NCBI GenBank assembly: GCA_934630385.1
Contig: CAKTWE010000017.1
Coordinates: 1 to 29,101, forward strand
Length of the DNA stretch: 29,101 bases
DNA from: an uncultured Collinsella sp.
GTDB lineage: Bacteria > Actinomycetota > Coriobacteriia > Coriobacteriales > Coriobacteriaceae
Reading direction: 5' to 3'
Shown: positions 7,257 to 14,943 of the stretch, in pieces
Position numbering within the stretch: position 1 is the first letter of the stretch
Layout of the letters: every line of letters begins with the position of its first letter
The notes under the pieces: model-generated
Database searches by the model: none
The model's input: the letters and a program-made list of their open reading frames with translations, nothing else
Told to the model about the DNA's origin: nothing
Position numbers and translations under genes: made by a program

Positions 7257-8534
7257 CTATTTGATTGGTTTTCCGGTGGTGACGTAGGCGAGTACCTCGT
7301 CGTCGGTGTAGTAGCGCGATGCCGAGTACGTGCGCAACTTGTTGGAGTTGGTGATGATGGGCATGCTGCCGCACAGCGGGTTGTTGGTGTACATAAGCGG
7401 GCAGATGCTCGAGACGACGGCGCCGGTAGTCGAAAGGCGTCTGTATGCCGCGGTCTTGCGGAAGGCGTCTGCCACGGATGGGGCGGCGGTCAGCACGGTG
7501 GGTACTTGCACGCGGCAGTTGCCGGAGGCGCACAGTCCATCGCAGATGGCGTCTGCCCAGTGGGCGAGTTGTGCAGACGAGAGGTGGGGGCAGCCGATGA
7601 AGGCCAGCTTGGGGCGCGCGTCCGGGTTCTTCCACATAATGGGGTAGCTTGAGCGGATGCGTTCCAGCTCGGCGTCGTCAATGCGATAGATTTGGGCGTC
7701 TGGTGCTATGAGCTGTTCGCCTTGCTCGACGGCTTCGGGCGTGATGCCGTCCACGTGGTAGAGCCCGACAGCGCCGTTCGATGCGCTGGCGGCGCCCATG
7801 TCCTTAAGGTAGTCCTGCGTGTCGGGCGTGAGTTCGCGGCCAAGCCAACGGTCGAGGCCTTTAATGTAAGGGACGTCTTCCATCACCTTCATGCCAATGG
7901 CGCTGCCAAGCACTTGCGCTTCGGGCTTGCGCTTACAGTCGACTTCGATGATCCAGGTCGCCTTGCGGCCCTCGTCGGTGAGCAGGCCGAATTCCGGGAC
8001 AAAGCCGGCGATTGAGCCGAACATTTCGATGATGCCGGAGTTGCGATTGCAGCGGGCGCCCAACACGGAGTTGGCAAAGACCACAGCGCTGCTTTCTGCC
8101 CAGCTTAGGATGTCGCCACGCCGAGGTCGATTGCCAACTTCGGGCTGGTAGCAGGTGCAGGTGAAAGCATCGTTGTCCAATAGGCCCATGCTGCGCAGCT
8201 GTGCCTCATAATCGTCTTGTTTGGAATACATAATCTTGAACAGCAGCTTTTGCAGCGGGTTGGCCGGGACGGCGGGGTCGAGGGGCCTCGGGTCGACCGA
8301 GAATGACTGACCGGACAGGGCGCCGTCTCGCAACAGCTCATCCATAAGGTCATAGACTGGACCGAGCATGGAGAGGCCAAAACTTGTGACAAGATGACCG
8401 CTTGCGCCGGTCACGGGAACCATGCGCTCGGCACCAAAGCACTCGCCGTACATAACGAGGGTCTTGACCACTTTGGCCATGGCGGGGCCCTTGGCGCCGT
8501 CGAGCAGGGCTTGTTGTTGGGGGGTCAGGTTCAT
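7257..8534 (-). CDS. Aconitase-X catalytic (large) subunit, DUF521 dehydratase
   Basis: A 425-residue catalytic subunit of aconitase X. Recognisable parts are LTPQQQALLDGAKGPAMAKV at the start, the YGECFGAERMVPVTGASGH segment, SSAVVFANSVLGARCNRNSG (family form: NSV-x-GAR-x-N), IGCPHLS, and a C-terminal SSICPLMYTNNPLCG with cysteines suited to an iron-sulfur cluster. Characterised relatives dehydrate cis-3-hydroxy-L-proline (bacterial type) or mevalonate 5-phosphate (archaeal type). Neither substrate is certain here, because no mevalonate or proline gene is adjacent. I prefer ATG 8534 over ATG 8546, since AAAGGA directly abuts 8546 but stands 11 bases ahead of 8534. It begins 22 bp after the flavoenzyme stop, in the same operon. 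Confidence 0.87.
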   Translation of the reverse strand: MNLTPQQQALLDGAKGPAMAKVVKTLVMYGECFGAERMVPVTGASGHLVTSFGLSMLGPVYDLMDELLRDGALSGQSFSVDPRPLDPAVPANPLQKLLFKIMYSKQDDYEAQLRSMGLLDNDAFTCTCYQPEVGNRPRRGDILSWAESSAVVFANSVLGARCNRNSGIIEMFGSIAGFVPEFGLLTDEGRKATWIIEVDCKRKPEAQVLGSAIGMKVMEDVPYIKGLDRWLGRELTPDTQDYLKDMGAASASNGAVGLYHVDGITPEAVEQGEQLIAPDAQIYRIDDAELERIRSSYPIMWKNPDARPKLAFIGCPHLSSAQLAHWADAICDGLCASGNCRVQVPTVLTAAPSVADAFRKTAAYRRLSTTGAVVSSICPLMYTNNPLCGSMPIITNSNKLRTYSASRYYTDDEVLAYVTTGKPIK

Positions 8535-8555
8535 CTGTGAGCCCATCCTTTCGTG

Positions 8556-10877
8556 TTAGATATTGGTGCCGAGTCGGTATGCCGCGCGGACCGTTTCGAG
8601 CACACGGCCGGGTGCAAACCCATCGCCGATGTTATGCAGCTCGTCTGCGGCGTGCGTCTGCTGCAGTTTGTAGAACAGCGCGTCGTCGGGGTGTCCGCCG
8701 CAGGCAATGATTACCAGGTCGCAGGTTAGCTCGAGCGGCTTCCAGTCGTTGCCGATTTTGGGTGCAAGCGGGTTTTCGACGTTCTCGGGCAAGACCGGTG
8801 ACCACGAGATGTAGGGGTCGGGAACGTTTTTATGGCAGTTGCGACTCAAGTGGAGACGCGCGCACCTCGCTGGGGCTCCAGACTCGCGTTTGCCGCCGAC
8901 CTCCGCGCGCTCGACGCGTGTCATATTGAGGAGCCGCACATTGCGTCCCCTGAGCGCATGGAGTAGGTGGCCACGATTTGCCGTGCAGGCGCCCTGCATC
9001 ATGTGAGGCAGCATTTCAATTATGCTGACCTGTGGCATGCCGTGTTCGACGGTGAGCCATTGGGCAACCTCGCAGCCCACGGCCCCTCCGCCAATGATGG
9101 CGACGGTTTTGGCGTTGCCAAGCAGCGCGGGTTGGCGCAGTAGCTGCGTTGCCTGCACGGCATGGCCCGATGCTGCGAGCTCCGTAAGGCCGGGGATGGG
9201 CGGTATCGCATTGGAAGTGCCTGTCGCGCACACGATTGCGTCGAAGCCTGCCTTTGCAAGATCTTCGGCGCGTGCTGCCCGCCCAAGTTCGAGCGTCAGG
9301 TTCCCGTTGGGTTTTTCTGCCTGCTCGCGCACCTGTCGGACAAGATATGATCGGTAGTTATCGAGGTCGAACTTGATCCGGGCGGCGCTGGCGGAGAGGA
9401 GTTTTCCTCCAAGTTCATCTTCGGCGTCAATGAGCTTTACGTTGTGGCCACGACGTGCGGCGATTAGCGCACAGACCATCCCGGCGGGTCCGGCTCCTAT
9501 CACCGCTATGCGTTTGGGTTCTATGGCGGGAGCGGGTGTCTGGGGCATGAGGTATTCAAAGCTGCAGCGTGGATTGACGGCGCACTGCGGGTGACCCCCT
9601 TCGACAAACTCGTTGAGGCATCCTTCCTGGCATCCGATGCAGGGGCGAATATCTGCCACGCGACCGGCGTACGCCTTGTTGGGCCAATCGGGATCCGCAA
9701 GCAGCGGGCGTCCCAGCATGATCATATCGGCGTCGCCATTGCGAAGAGCGCGTTCGGCAATGTCGGGGTAGCCCAACTTACCCACTGCGACAACGGGTAC
9801 GGGAAGGCCGGCATTGGAGCGGATATTGTCGACGGCAAAGCGCTCCCGAACGGCGCGTGCCACGGGAACGAAGCAGCCTGCGGGCATGCTCGCAGGCGGG
9901 TGGGGCATCCACCAGTTATCATAGCAACCCAGGTCGACGTCAAAGATGTCTACTCCCGCCGCCACGAGCTCTTCCATATAACACAGGGTCTGTTCGACCG
10001 TGCGGCCGCCGCGCATGCGTCCCAGATAGGTCGAATTCATGACCTGCTCGTCATAGGTTTCCTCGAGTGCAAGCGAAAGGTCGATGCGGTACATGATGGG
10101 GTAGTCGGGCCCAACGCGGCGACGGATTTCTTTGACCATATCGAGGCCAAATTGACGCCAATCGGCATAACGTCCGAGCTTGCGATGGTTAAAGGCGGGG
10201 TTTCCGAGCTGCTCGATAAGATAACCTTCGTGTCCGTGCAAATAGACGCCATCGATGCCCATGGCATGGGCATCGGCCGCCGCTTGGCCGATATTGTTTA
10301 CGATACGGCGCAGCTTTTGGTCCGAGAGGCGCATGCATGGAATGGCGGGGATGTAGTAGTTAGGCAAGAAACTCGCCGAGACCGGAAACTTCTTTTGCGT
10401 GATGAGGCATTGCGGGTTGCCCACGCGGCCGAGTCCAGCCGTAAGCTGGACAAAAATGCGCGATCCGAAGGCATGGACACCTTGGGCAAGGTCGCGCCAG
10501 CCTGCCATAACGGTTCGGCTTCGATCGATGCGCGGGAAATAGGTGAGCTTGTCCAGCTCGGTGACCGTGGTATCGATGCCGTGGCTTACCGGCACGAGTC
10601 CTGTTGTGATGAGGCCGCAGCCGCCTTTGGCGCGGGCGAAAAAGTACTGCAGCATCATGTCACTGGGGCGGCCAGTTTCCTCGCACATGTCGATATTGCC
10701 CATCGGTGCCATGACAATGCGGTTTTTGACGGTGAGCTTGTTAATTTTGATGGGAGAGAAGAGCTTGTCAAAAGGATAGAGCTCTTGTGTCATGCGGGAC
10801 GATCCGCAACCGGAATTTTTGGCAGGCCAGCTGTCGAATGAGTCGACGAGTTGCTGCACCAGTACGTCTTTTCCCAA
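8556..10877 (-). CDS. Old Yellow Enzyme-type Fe-S flavoprotein (2,4-dienoyl-CoA reductase/enoate reductase family)
   Basis: About 773 residues in three parts. First is an OYE-like FMN barrel (FDKLFSPIKINKLTVKNRIV, then MAPMG). Next is a 4Fe-4S motif, CIGCQEGC with a fourth Cys 12 residues on (HPQC). Last is a two-nucleotide C-terminal part: AVIGAGPAGMVCALIAARRG for FAD and AIIGGGAVGCEVAQWL for NAD(P)H. This layout is that of 2,4-dienoyl-CoA reductase, enoate reductase and BaiCD/BaiH-type bile-acid enzymes, which reduce an activated C=C bond using NAD(P)H. The start is TTG 10877, six bases after AAAGGA and about 30 bases from a promoter; the usual family start would be ATG 10793, which lacks a ribosome site. 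TTG adds 28 residues (VDSFDSWPAKNSGCGSSR region). It is first in the five-gene operon, so it may reduce the alkene formed by the aconitase-X dehydratase. Confidence 0.87.
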   Translation of the reverse strand: MGKDVLVQQLVDSFDSWPAKNSGCGSSRMTQELYPFDKLFSPIKINKLTVKNRIVMAPMGNIDMCEETGRPSDMMLQYFFARAKGGCGLITTGLVPVSHGIDTTVTELDKLTYFPRIDRSRTVMAGWRDLAQGVHAFGSRIFVQLTAGLGRVGNPQCLITQKKFPVSASFLPNYYIPAIPCMRLSDQKLRRIVNNIGQAAADAHAMGIDGVYLHGHEGYLIEQLGNPAFNHRKLGRYADWRQFGLDMVKEIRRRVGPDYPIMYRIDLSLALEETYDEQVMNSTYLGRMRGGRTVEQTLCYMEELVAAGVDIFDVDLGCYDNWWMPHPPASMPAGCFVPVARAVRERFAVDNIRSNAGLPVPVVAVGKLGYPDIAERALRNGDADMIMLGRPLLADPDWPNKAYAGRVADIRPCIGCQEGCLNEFVEGGHPQCAVNPRCSFEYLMPQTPAPAIEPKRIAVIGAGPAGMVCALIAARRGHNVKLIDAEDELGGKLLSASAARIKFDLDNYRSYLVRQVREQAEKPNGNLTLELGRAARAEDLAKAGFDAIVCATGTSNAIPPIPGLTELAASGHAVQATQLLRQPALLGNAKTVAIIGGGAVGCEVAQWLTVEHGMPQVSIIEMLPHMMQGACTANRGHLLHALRGRNVRLLNMTRVERAEVGGKRESGAPARCARLHLSRNCHKNVPDPYISWSPVLPENVENPLAPKIGNDWKPLELTCDLVIIACGGHPDDALFYKLQQTHAADELHNIGDGFAPGRVLETVRAAYRLGTNI

Positions 10878-10913
10878 TGAGGTTCCTTTCAGATGTTGAC
10901 AAGGTAACAAAGC

Positions 10914-10941
10914 AGTTTACGTCTAAATGTTTAATAGTCAA
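10914..10941 (-). promoter_or_regulatory. Candidate promoter of the flavoenzyme/aconitase-X operon
   Basis: Minus-strand TTGACT (10941-10936) and TAAACT (10919-10914) with a 16-bp spacer. It lies about 25 bp from the ribosome site of the TTG start, giving a short leader. No regulator gene is adjacent. Confidence 0.45.
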
Positions 10942-11009
10942 CAACAAAGGCATGAGTTCGGTGAAGGAAAAAAGACTCAATGAGTGTCAGATGGCAAACT
11001 ATGTTGCGA

Positions 11010-11028
11010 CATTAGCTCCCAGCTAATG
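11010..11028. repeat. Perfect palindrome CATTAGCT-ccc-AGCTAATG
   Basis: Eight-base perfect arms around three bases, between the minus operon and the FxLYD gene. No T-run follows on either strand, so it is not a clear terminator. An operator for the plus transcript is possible. Confidence 0.5.
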
Positions 11029-11099
11029 AATTTGAGTTCGCTGCCTCCTACGATGTGCTGTGTGCCGGCACGGTAGCCGGATCGTGGGAAGGATGCATA

Positions 11100-11543
11100 A
11101 TGGCAAAAGAGGGAAAGAAGCCGATCGGCAAGATTGTTCTGGGTGTCATCGTGGTGCTGGTTATCGTCGGTGCCGTGGGCTCTATGGGTGGCAATTCAAC
11201 CGATTCGTCTGCGAGCGATTCGGCAAAACCTGCCGAGGCGACACAGCAGGCTGAGGAGCAAAAAGAACAGCAAGAACCGTATACCATTGCTGATGAGGCT
11301 GAAGACACTTCCAATCAGTTTGCCTATAAGATCACGGGCACGCTGACCAATAATACGGACAAGGAAAAGAGCTACATTCAGATTGAGTATGTTCTGTATG
11401 ATGCCGATGGCAACCAGGTTGGAACGGCTCTTGCAAACACCAATCATCTGAAGGCGGGCGGCTCCTGGAAGTTCGAGGCGCTGGGTACGGTGTCTCCCGA
11501 CCAGGTTGCTAGCTGGGAGCGTTCGGACGTAAGCGGTTTCTAG
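11100..11543 (+). CDS. Membrane-anchored FxLYD-domain-type protein
   Basis: A 147-residue protein. A basic N-terminus (AKEGKKPIGK) leads into one hydrophobic helix (IVLGVIVVLVIVGAVGSMGG), then a Ser/Ala/Glu/Gln-rich linker, and a C-terminal beta-sandwich-like domain with ITGTLTNNTDKEKSYIQIEY and VLYDADGNQVGTA. This is the FxLYD pattern found in many exported proteins of Gram-positive bacteria, in which a phrase like x-V-LYD occurs. It is probably tethered to the outer face of the membrane; the biochemical role is unknown. ATG 11100 has GGAAGGA six bases upstream. The HTH and kinase genes follow within 100 bp on the same strand. Confidence 0.75.
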   Translation: MAKEGKKPIGKIVLGVIVVLVIVGAVGSMGGNSTDSSASDSAKPAEATQQAEEQKEQQEPYTIADEAEDTSNQFAYKITGTLTNNTDKEKSYIQIEYVLYDADGNQVGTALANTNHLKAGGSWKFEALGTVSPDQVASWERSDVSGF

Positions 11544-11575
11544 CATGTTGCATGCACTGGGGGAGGTGAGGTCGT

Positions 11576-11998
11576 ATGCCCGATAAGAAGCTGACGGACG
11601 AGTTGCTCAATGAGCTCCTTGACGCGCCAAACATTGATGGCTATATCAAAGAACACGATTTTGCCGCCCCGTCGCTTTCGGACTACCTTAAGCAGCTGCT
11701 GCAGGAAAAGGGCTTAGAGCGCTCGCGCGTGGTGCGCATGGCCGACCTCAACGAGACCTTTGGTTATCAGATTTTTACCGGTGCGCGCCACCCAAGCCGT
11801 AATAAGGTGCTGCAGATTGCCTTTGCGATGGCGTTGACGCTCAAGGAGACCAATCGCGCTCTGACAGCTGCCGGGGTAAGCGTTCTCAACTGTAAGGACC
11901 GTCGCGATGCGATTGTCATCTTTTGTATCGATCGCGGCTGCAGCCTGCAAAAGGTCAACGAGGAACTGTATCGCTTTGGCGAGGAGACGGTGAGTTAG
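11576..11998 (+). CDS. Helix-turn-helix (XRE-like) protein paired with a kinase
   Basis: A 140-residue protein with a strong ribosome site (GGAGGTGA, six bases before ATG). The region SLSDYLKQLLQEKGLERSRV followed by MADLNETFGYQIFTGARHPS and KVLQIAFAMALTLKETNRAL reads like the five-helix Cro/C1 (XRE) fold: the recognition area would be LNETFGYQIFTG. The C-terminal 40 residues (RDAIVIFCIDRGCSLQKVNE) are less familiar. It starts 32 bp after the FxLYD gene and ends about 100 bp before the kinase. Pairs of such a small HTH protein with a Hanks-type kinase are, as I recall, common in anaerobic Gram-positives, so it may be a partner or target of the kinase. DNA binding is inferred. Confidence 0.7.
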   Translation: MPDKKLTDELLNELLDAPNIDGYIKEHDFAAPSLSDYLKQLLQEKGLERSRVVRMADLNETFGYQIFTGARHPSRNKVLQIAFAMALTLKETNRALTAAGVSVLNCKDRRDAIVIFCIDRGCSLQKVNEELYRFGEETVS

Positions 11999-12096
11999 CG
12001 GCCGATGACTGAGTTGGCGGAGCTGCCGAACAACGATACAAACGAACAGGGCGTGGATGCCATGGGGTGTCCGCGCCCTGCGCTATGATGGACGCC

Positions 12097-13512
12097 ATGG
12101 ATACTCAGAACCCAACATATTCCGATGATGAGTTAACCGCCGCGCTCGCCGGGCACCTGGCGTCGCTCGAGCGTGATGATAGTTATCGCGTAGAGCGCGT
12201 GCTCAAGCGCTCCGATGTCGAGGCAACCGAGCTTGTGTACTTTGAGGGTTCTGGCGGCGGTTCGCTTGGCCCCTTTGTCCGTAAGCGCATCAATGCTTCG
12301 GCACAGATTGGCGGGGCCTGCGGGCGCCTGTTTGCGGCTCAGCAGGCCGGACGCCGTTTTGAACACTTACCCCGGATCGTTGACTGCCGCCGCGCGGGCG
12401 AGGAACTCGATGTGGTGATGGAATATGTCGAAGGTGAGACGCTCGAGGCGCTCGTGGGGCGTTTGGGCTCGACGCCCGATTATGCTTGCGAGCTGTTTGG
12501 CGCCCTTTGCGATGCGGCCGCCGAGCTCCATGCCGGCTTTGCGTCGGCGGGGGAGATGGCTGCGCCGGTGATTCACCGCGATCTGAAGCCCTCGAATATC
12601 ATCGTGTCGGGCGCGAACTATGCGCCCGATGCCGGCATGACTTTCTCCTCGCTGGTGATTATTGATTTGGGGATCGCGCGTGTCTGGCGTGACGGTGCCG
12701 ATGCCGATACCGTTAAGTTTGGCACGCGTTCCTATGCGCCGCCCGAACAGTACGGTTTTGGGCAGACGAGCGTGCGTAGCGATATTTATGCGCTCGGCGC
12801 GCTGCTGTTCTTCTGCCTGACGGGGGCTGATCCCAAACCCGGGCGTGACATGCGCGAGCAATGCGAGGCGCATGGCATTCCCGTCCCGCTGGCGGATGTG
12901 ATTTGCATGGCGATGGCGCTCGATCCCGCCAAACGTTTTGCAAGTGCAAAGGCGTTGGGCAATGCTGCGCGCACAGCGTACGGCTTATGCGCCCCTGCGT
13001 CGTCGCTCATAACGGCTCCTGCCGCCGCCGTGTCCCGGACCGCGGTGCCGCAAGTGCATCGGGTGCAGCAACCGGTTACCCCTGCGCTTTCACCTTCTAC
13101 AAGTCAGCATTCGACCATCTCGTCCTCGGTGTCCGAGCCCTTGGCGTCCAAGTGCGTAAGCCTGCTCTCGCGTATCCCCGAACCCGTGGGGCGCATATGG
13201 AACGGATGCGTCTATGCGACAACATTGTTGCTGCTGATGGGCAGCCATTTTGCCGTGTTTCAGCCGACAGGTGAAAACCGCAACTATCCAACGTGGTTTT
13301 TAGCGCTTGAGTATTTCTTTATGGTCGATGGCTTGGTACTGCTTATTACGTTTGGTATGCTTGACCGCCGCAGGCTTCGGCGTCGCTTTCCCGTGCTCGA
13401 TCGGTATCGGGGAGGCGCCTTTGTCGAACTATGGCTCAAAGCGCTCGGGTTTATGTTTGCCGTTATGTGCGTTGTCGTCGTTATCGGCAACGCGACGGGC
13501 GTCGTCTCCTAG
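12097..13512 (+). CDS. Membrane Ser/Thr protein kinase (Hanks/PknB type)
   Basis: About 471 residues. The kinase domain covers roughly residues 30-295: VRKR with the ATP lysine near 63, MEYVEGETLEALV hinge, HRDLKPSN catalytic loop at 160-167, DLG in place of DFG at 190-192, GTRSYAPPEQ activation-loop end and SDIYALG. A low-complexity Ala/Ser/Pro linker follows, then three hydrophobic helices near 369-388, 401-421 and 443-468. So the kinase faces the cytoplasm and there is no PASTA domain; the sensor, if any, is the membrane part. The start is uncertain: ATGs at 12085, 12088 and 12097 all fit and none has a strong ribosome site. An upstream 27-codon frame (12005-12088) ends in TGATG overlapping the 12088 ATG, so coupling is possible. 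Confidence 0.85.
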   Translation: MDTQNPTYSDDELTAALAGHLASLERDDSYRVERVLKRSDVEATELVYFEGSGGGSLGPFVRKRINASAQIGGACGRLFAAQQAGRRFEHLPRIVDCRRAGEELDVVMEYVEGETLEALVGRLGSTPDYACELFGALCDAAAELHAGFASAGEMAAPVIHRDLKPSNIIVSGANYAPDAGMTFSSLVIIDLGIARVWRDGADADTVKFGTRSYAPPEQYGFGQTSVRSDIYALGALLFFCLTGADPKPGRDMREQCEAHGIPVPLADVICMAMALDPAKRFASAKALGNAARTAYGLCAPASSLITAPAAAVSRTAVPQVHRVQQPVTPALSPSTSQHSTISSSVSEPLASKCVSLLSRIPEPVGRIWNGCVYATTLLLLMGSHFAVFQPTGENRNYPTWFLALEYFFMVDGLVLLITFGMLDRRRLRRRFPVLDRYRGGAFVELWLKALGFMFAVMCVVVVIGNATGVVS

Positions 13513-13519
13513 ATATACG

Positions 13520-13546
13520 AAAAAGGGCCCCGTTTGGGGCCCTTTG
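13520..13546. terminator. Bidirectional terminator between kinase and cell-wall hydrolase genes
   Basis: AAAGGGCCCC-GTTT-GGGGCCCTTT, 10-bp perfect arms (13522-13531, 13536-13545). The minus strand reads into TTTTT and so is the better terminator; the plus strand ends in TTT. It serves both convergent genes. Confidence 0.85.
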
Positions 13547-13564
13547 CAGTTGAGGCTTGCGAGC

Positions 13565-14698
13565 CTAAATGCGGTTCATCTGGGAAGCAACCTTGTTGTA
13601 CCAGTCCTGCCACGTGGGCGGGCAGTACTTTTTGGCCGCTGCCGGGGTAAGCGTGGAGCCATAGTTGGCGCCCAGGTAGGCAACGTGGGCAGAGACGCTC
13701 TCGCTCCAGCTACCAAAGCTCCGCCAGCCGCCGCCGCGGGCGCTCCAGCCCCAGGCGTTATAGGAGCCGGCACAATAGAGGCCCTTGCTGCTCTCGATGC
13801 AGGCGATGGCGGGAGACCAGCGAGGATCGACGCCGGTGTTCCAGGCAGCAACGGCAAAGTTGTAGCCCTGGCCTGCCATGGGGGAGCCGGCAAGGTAGTT
13901 GTCGATGCGGCTCGTCCACTCGTTAATGAACGAGTCGTAATCGGAGTTACCGCTGTTCGAGCTGTTTACCGTGGTGTCGATGGTGGTGTTGGCGTTGTTG
14001 GCCTGGCTGTTGGAGTTGTTGCCGCTTACGCCCTCGCCCGAGATCTTCTCGGCGGCAGCGGCCTTGTCGGCCTCGAGCTTTGCCAGCTCGGCGGCATTTT
14101 CCTGCTCGGCCTTTGCCTGCGCCTCGCTGCGGAGCTGCTGAGCCTGCGCCAGCGCATCCTCGGCATTTTTCTGCTCGCCCTCGAGTTGAGACTTCGCCTG
14201 ATCGAGCTCGGTTTTGTTCTGCTCGAGCTCGGTTTGCATCTTGTTAAGCTCTTCGATCTCGTCGACGCTCGAGCTCGTAATCTGGTTGGTGTATTTGCAG
14301 GTGGTGATAAAGTCACCCAAGCTCTGCGTGTTCACCAGGAAGCTCACGATGGGGCTGGTGCCCTTCTGGTACTTATACAGATCGCGCATGGCAGAGCTTG
14401 CCTTGGCCTGCTGTTCGGGCAGCTCGGCCTCAATCTTTTCGATGTTCGCCTCATTGGAGTCGATCTGCTTTTGTAGATCCTCGAGCTTGGTGCGGGCGTC
14501 GTTGTAGGCGCTCGTAGCGTCCTCGATCTTTTTCTGGGCTGCGGAAAGCTGATCCTGCGTTGCCTGCGAGGCGGCATAGGCCGCGACGGGGGAGAGCATC
14601 GGCGTGGCCGTCAGCGCGACGGCGAGCGCGGCGCTCGTGATGATACGAGCCGGCTTCGACGCGATGAGCGCTGCGGTGCGATGGTTCGAATGCTGCAT
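13565..14698 (-). CDS. Secreted coiled-coil cell-wall hydrolase with lysozyme-like C-terminal domain
   Basis: 377 residues. A signal peptide (TSAALAVALTATPMLSPVAA ending YAAS) leads into a long coiled coil with heptads of Lys/Glu/Gln (QDQLSAAQKKIEDATSAYND onward), as in the PcsB/CwlO family regulated by FtsEX. A Ser/Asn linker (NNSNSQANNANTT) follows, then a C-terminal domain with IACIESSKG, AWGWSARGGGWRSF and SVSAHVAYLG, which resembles lysozyme/transglycosylase-like or glucosaminidase folds; Glu of CIESSKG is the likely catalytic acid. It should cut peptidoglycan at the septum or wall. ATG 14698 has GAGGGA upstream; TTG 14713 is a weaker alternative. The palindrome-rich stretch 14760-14807 lies in its upstream region. 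Confidence 0.8.
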   Translation of the reverse strand: MQHSNHRTAALIASKPARIITSAALAVALTATPMLSPVAAYAASQATQDQLSAAQKKIEDATSAYNDARTKLEDLQKQIDSNEANIEKIEAELPEQQAKASSAMRDLYKYQKGTSPIVSFLVNTQSLGDFITTCKYTNQITSSSVDEIEELNKMQTELEQNKTELDQAKSQLEGEQKNAEDALAQAQQLRSEAQAKAEQENAAELAKLEADKAAAAEKISGEGVSGNNSNSQANNANTTIDTTVNSSNSGNSDYDSFINEWTSRIDNYLAGSPMAGQGYNFAVAAWNTGVDPRWSPAIACIESSKGLYCAGSYNAWGWSARGGGWRSFGSWSESVSAHVAYLGANYGSTLTPAAAKKYCPPTWQDWYNKVASQMNRI

Positions 14699-14759
14699 CC
14701 AGTCCCTCTGCAATCAATCGTAGGTTATTGGTCGAGGTGTATTCTACTACTGCTTTCGA

Positions 14760-14807
14760 CCTCAACTTGAACCTTAAAGGTTTCAAAGGGTCAAGTTAAA
14801 CTTGAGG
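14760..14807. repeat. Cluster of overlapping palindromes, MerR/SoxR-box-like
   Basis: Within 48 bp are AACCTT-A-AAGGTT (14770-14782) and TCAAGTT-A-AACTTGA (14791-14805), and the outer ends CCTCAA/TTGAGG also pair. The second palindrome differs from the E. coli SoxR site CCTCAAGTTAACTTGAGG mainly by one extra central base. A related TTCAACTTTAAC lies at 14856-14867. It sits 60-110 bp upstream of the cell-wall hydrolase start. This suggests an operator; no MerR-family gene is in the window. Confidence 0.55.
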
Positions 14808-14872
14808 CTTTGGCTTTGACCTGCAGTTATAGCGAATTGTTGAGAAACCATAGAGTTCAACTTTAACGTTAC

Positions 14873-14943
14873 GGAACCCTGTTTGTGAGGGTTTTTGGCT
14901 GTAAAAGTTGCCCTCACGTGGGGTTTTGCAACTACAGGGTTCC
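14873..14943. repeat. Nested inverted repeat at the end of the MOSC gene
   Basis: GGAACCCTGT (14873-14882) pairs with ACAGGGTTCC (14934-14943), and inside it GTGAGGG (14885-14891) pairs with CCCTCAC (14911-14917). The right outer arm includes the last codons of the MOSC gene. It may terminate MOSC transcription, but no T-run follows on the minus strand. Confidence 0.5.

Noticed and set aside
9591..10841. 416-codon plus-strand frame opposite the flavoenzyme
   Set aside because: Antisense shadow of a strongly recognised OYE/FAD protein; no ribosome site or motif.
10952..11026. 24-codon frame MSSVKEKRLNECQMANYVAT as a leader peptide
   Set aside because: AAAGG touches the ATG, no run of a single amino acid, and no terminator follows.
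13307..14476. 389-codon plus-strand frame over the kinase end and the wall hydrolase
   Set aside because: It crosses a terminator and is antisense to the coiled coil, which explains its Leu/Ala-rich look.
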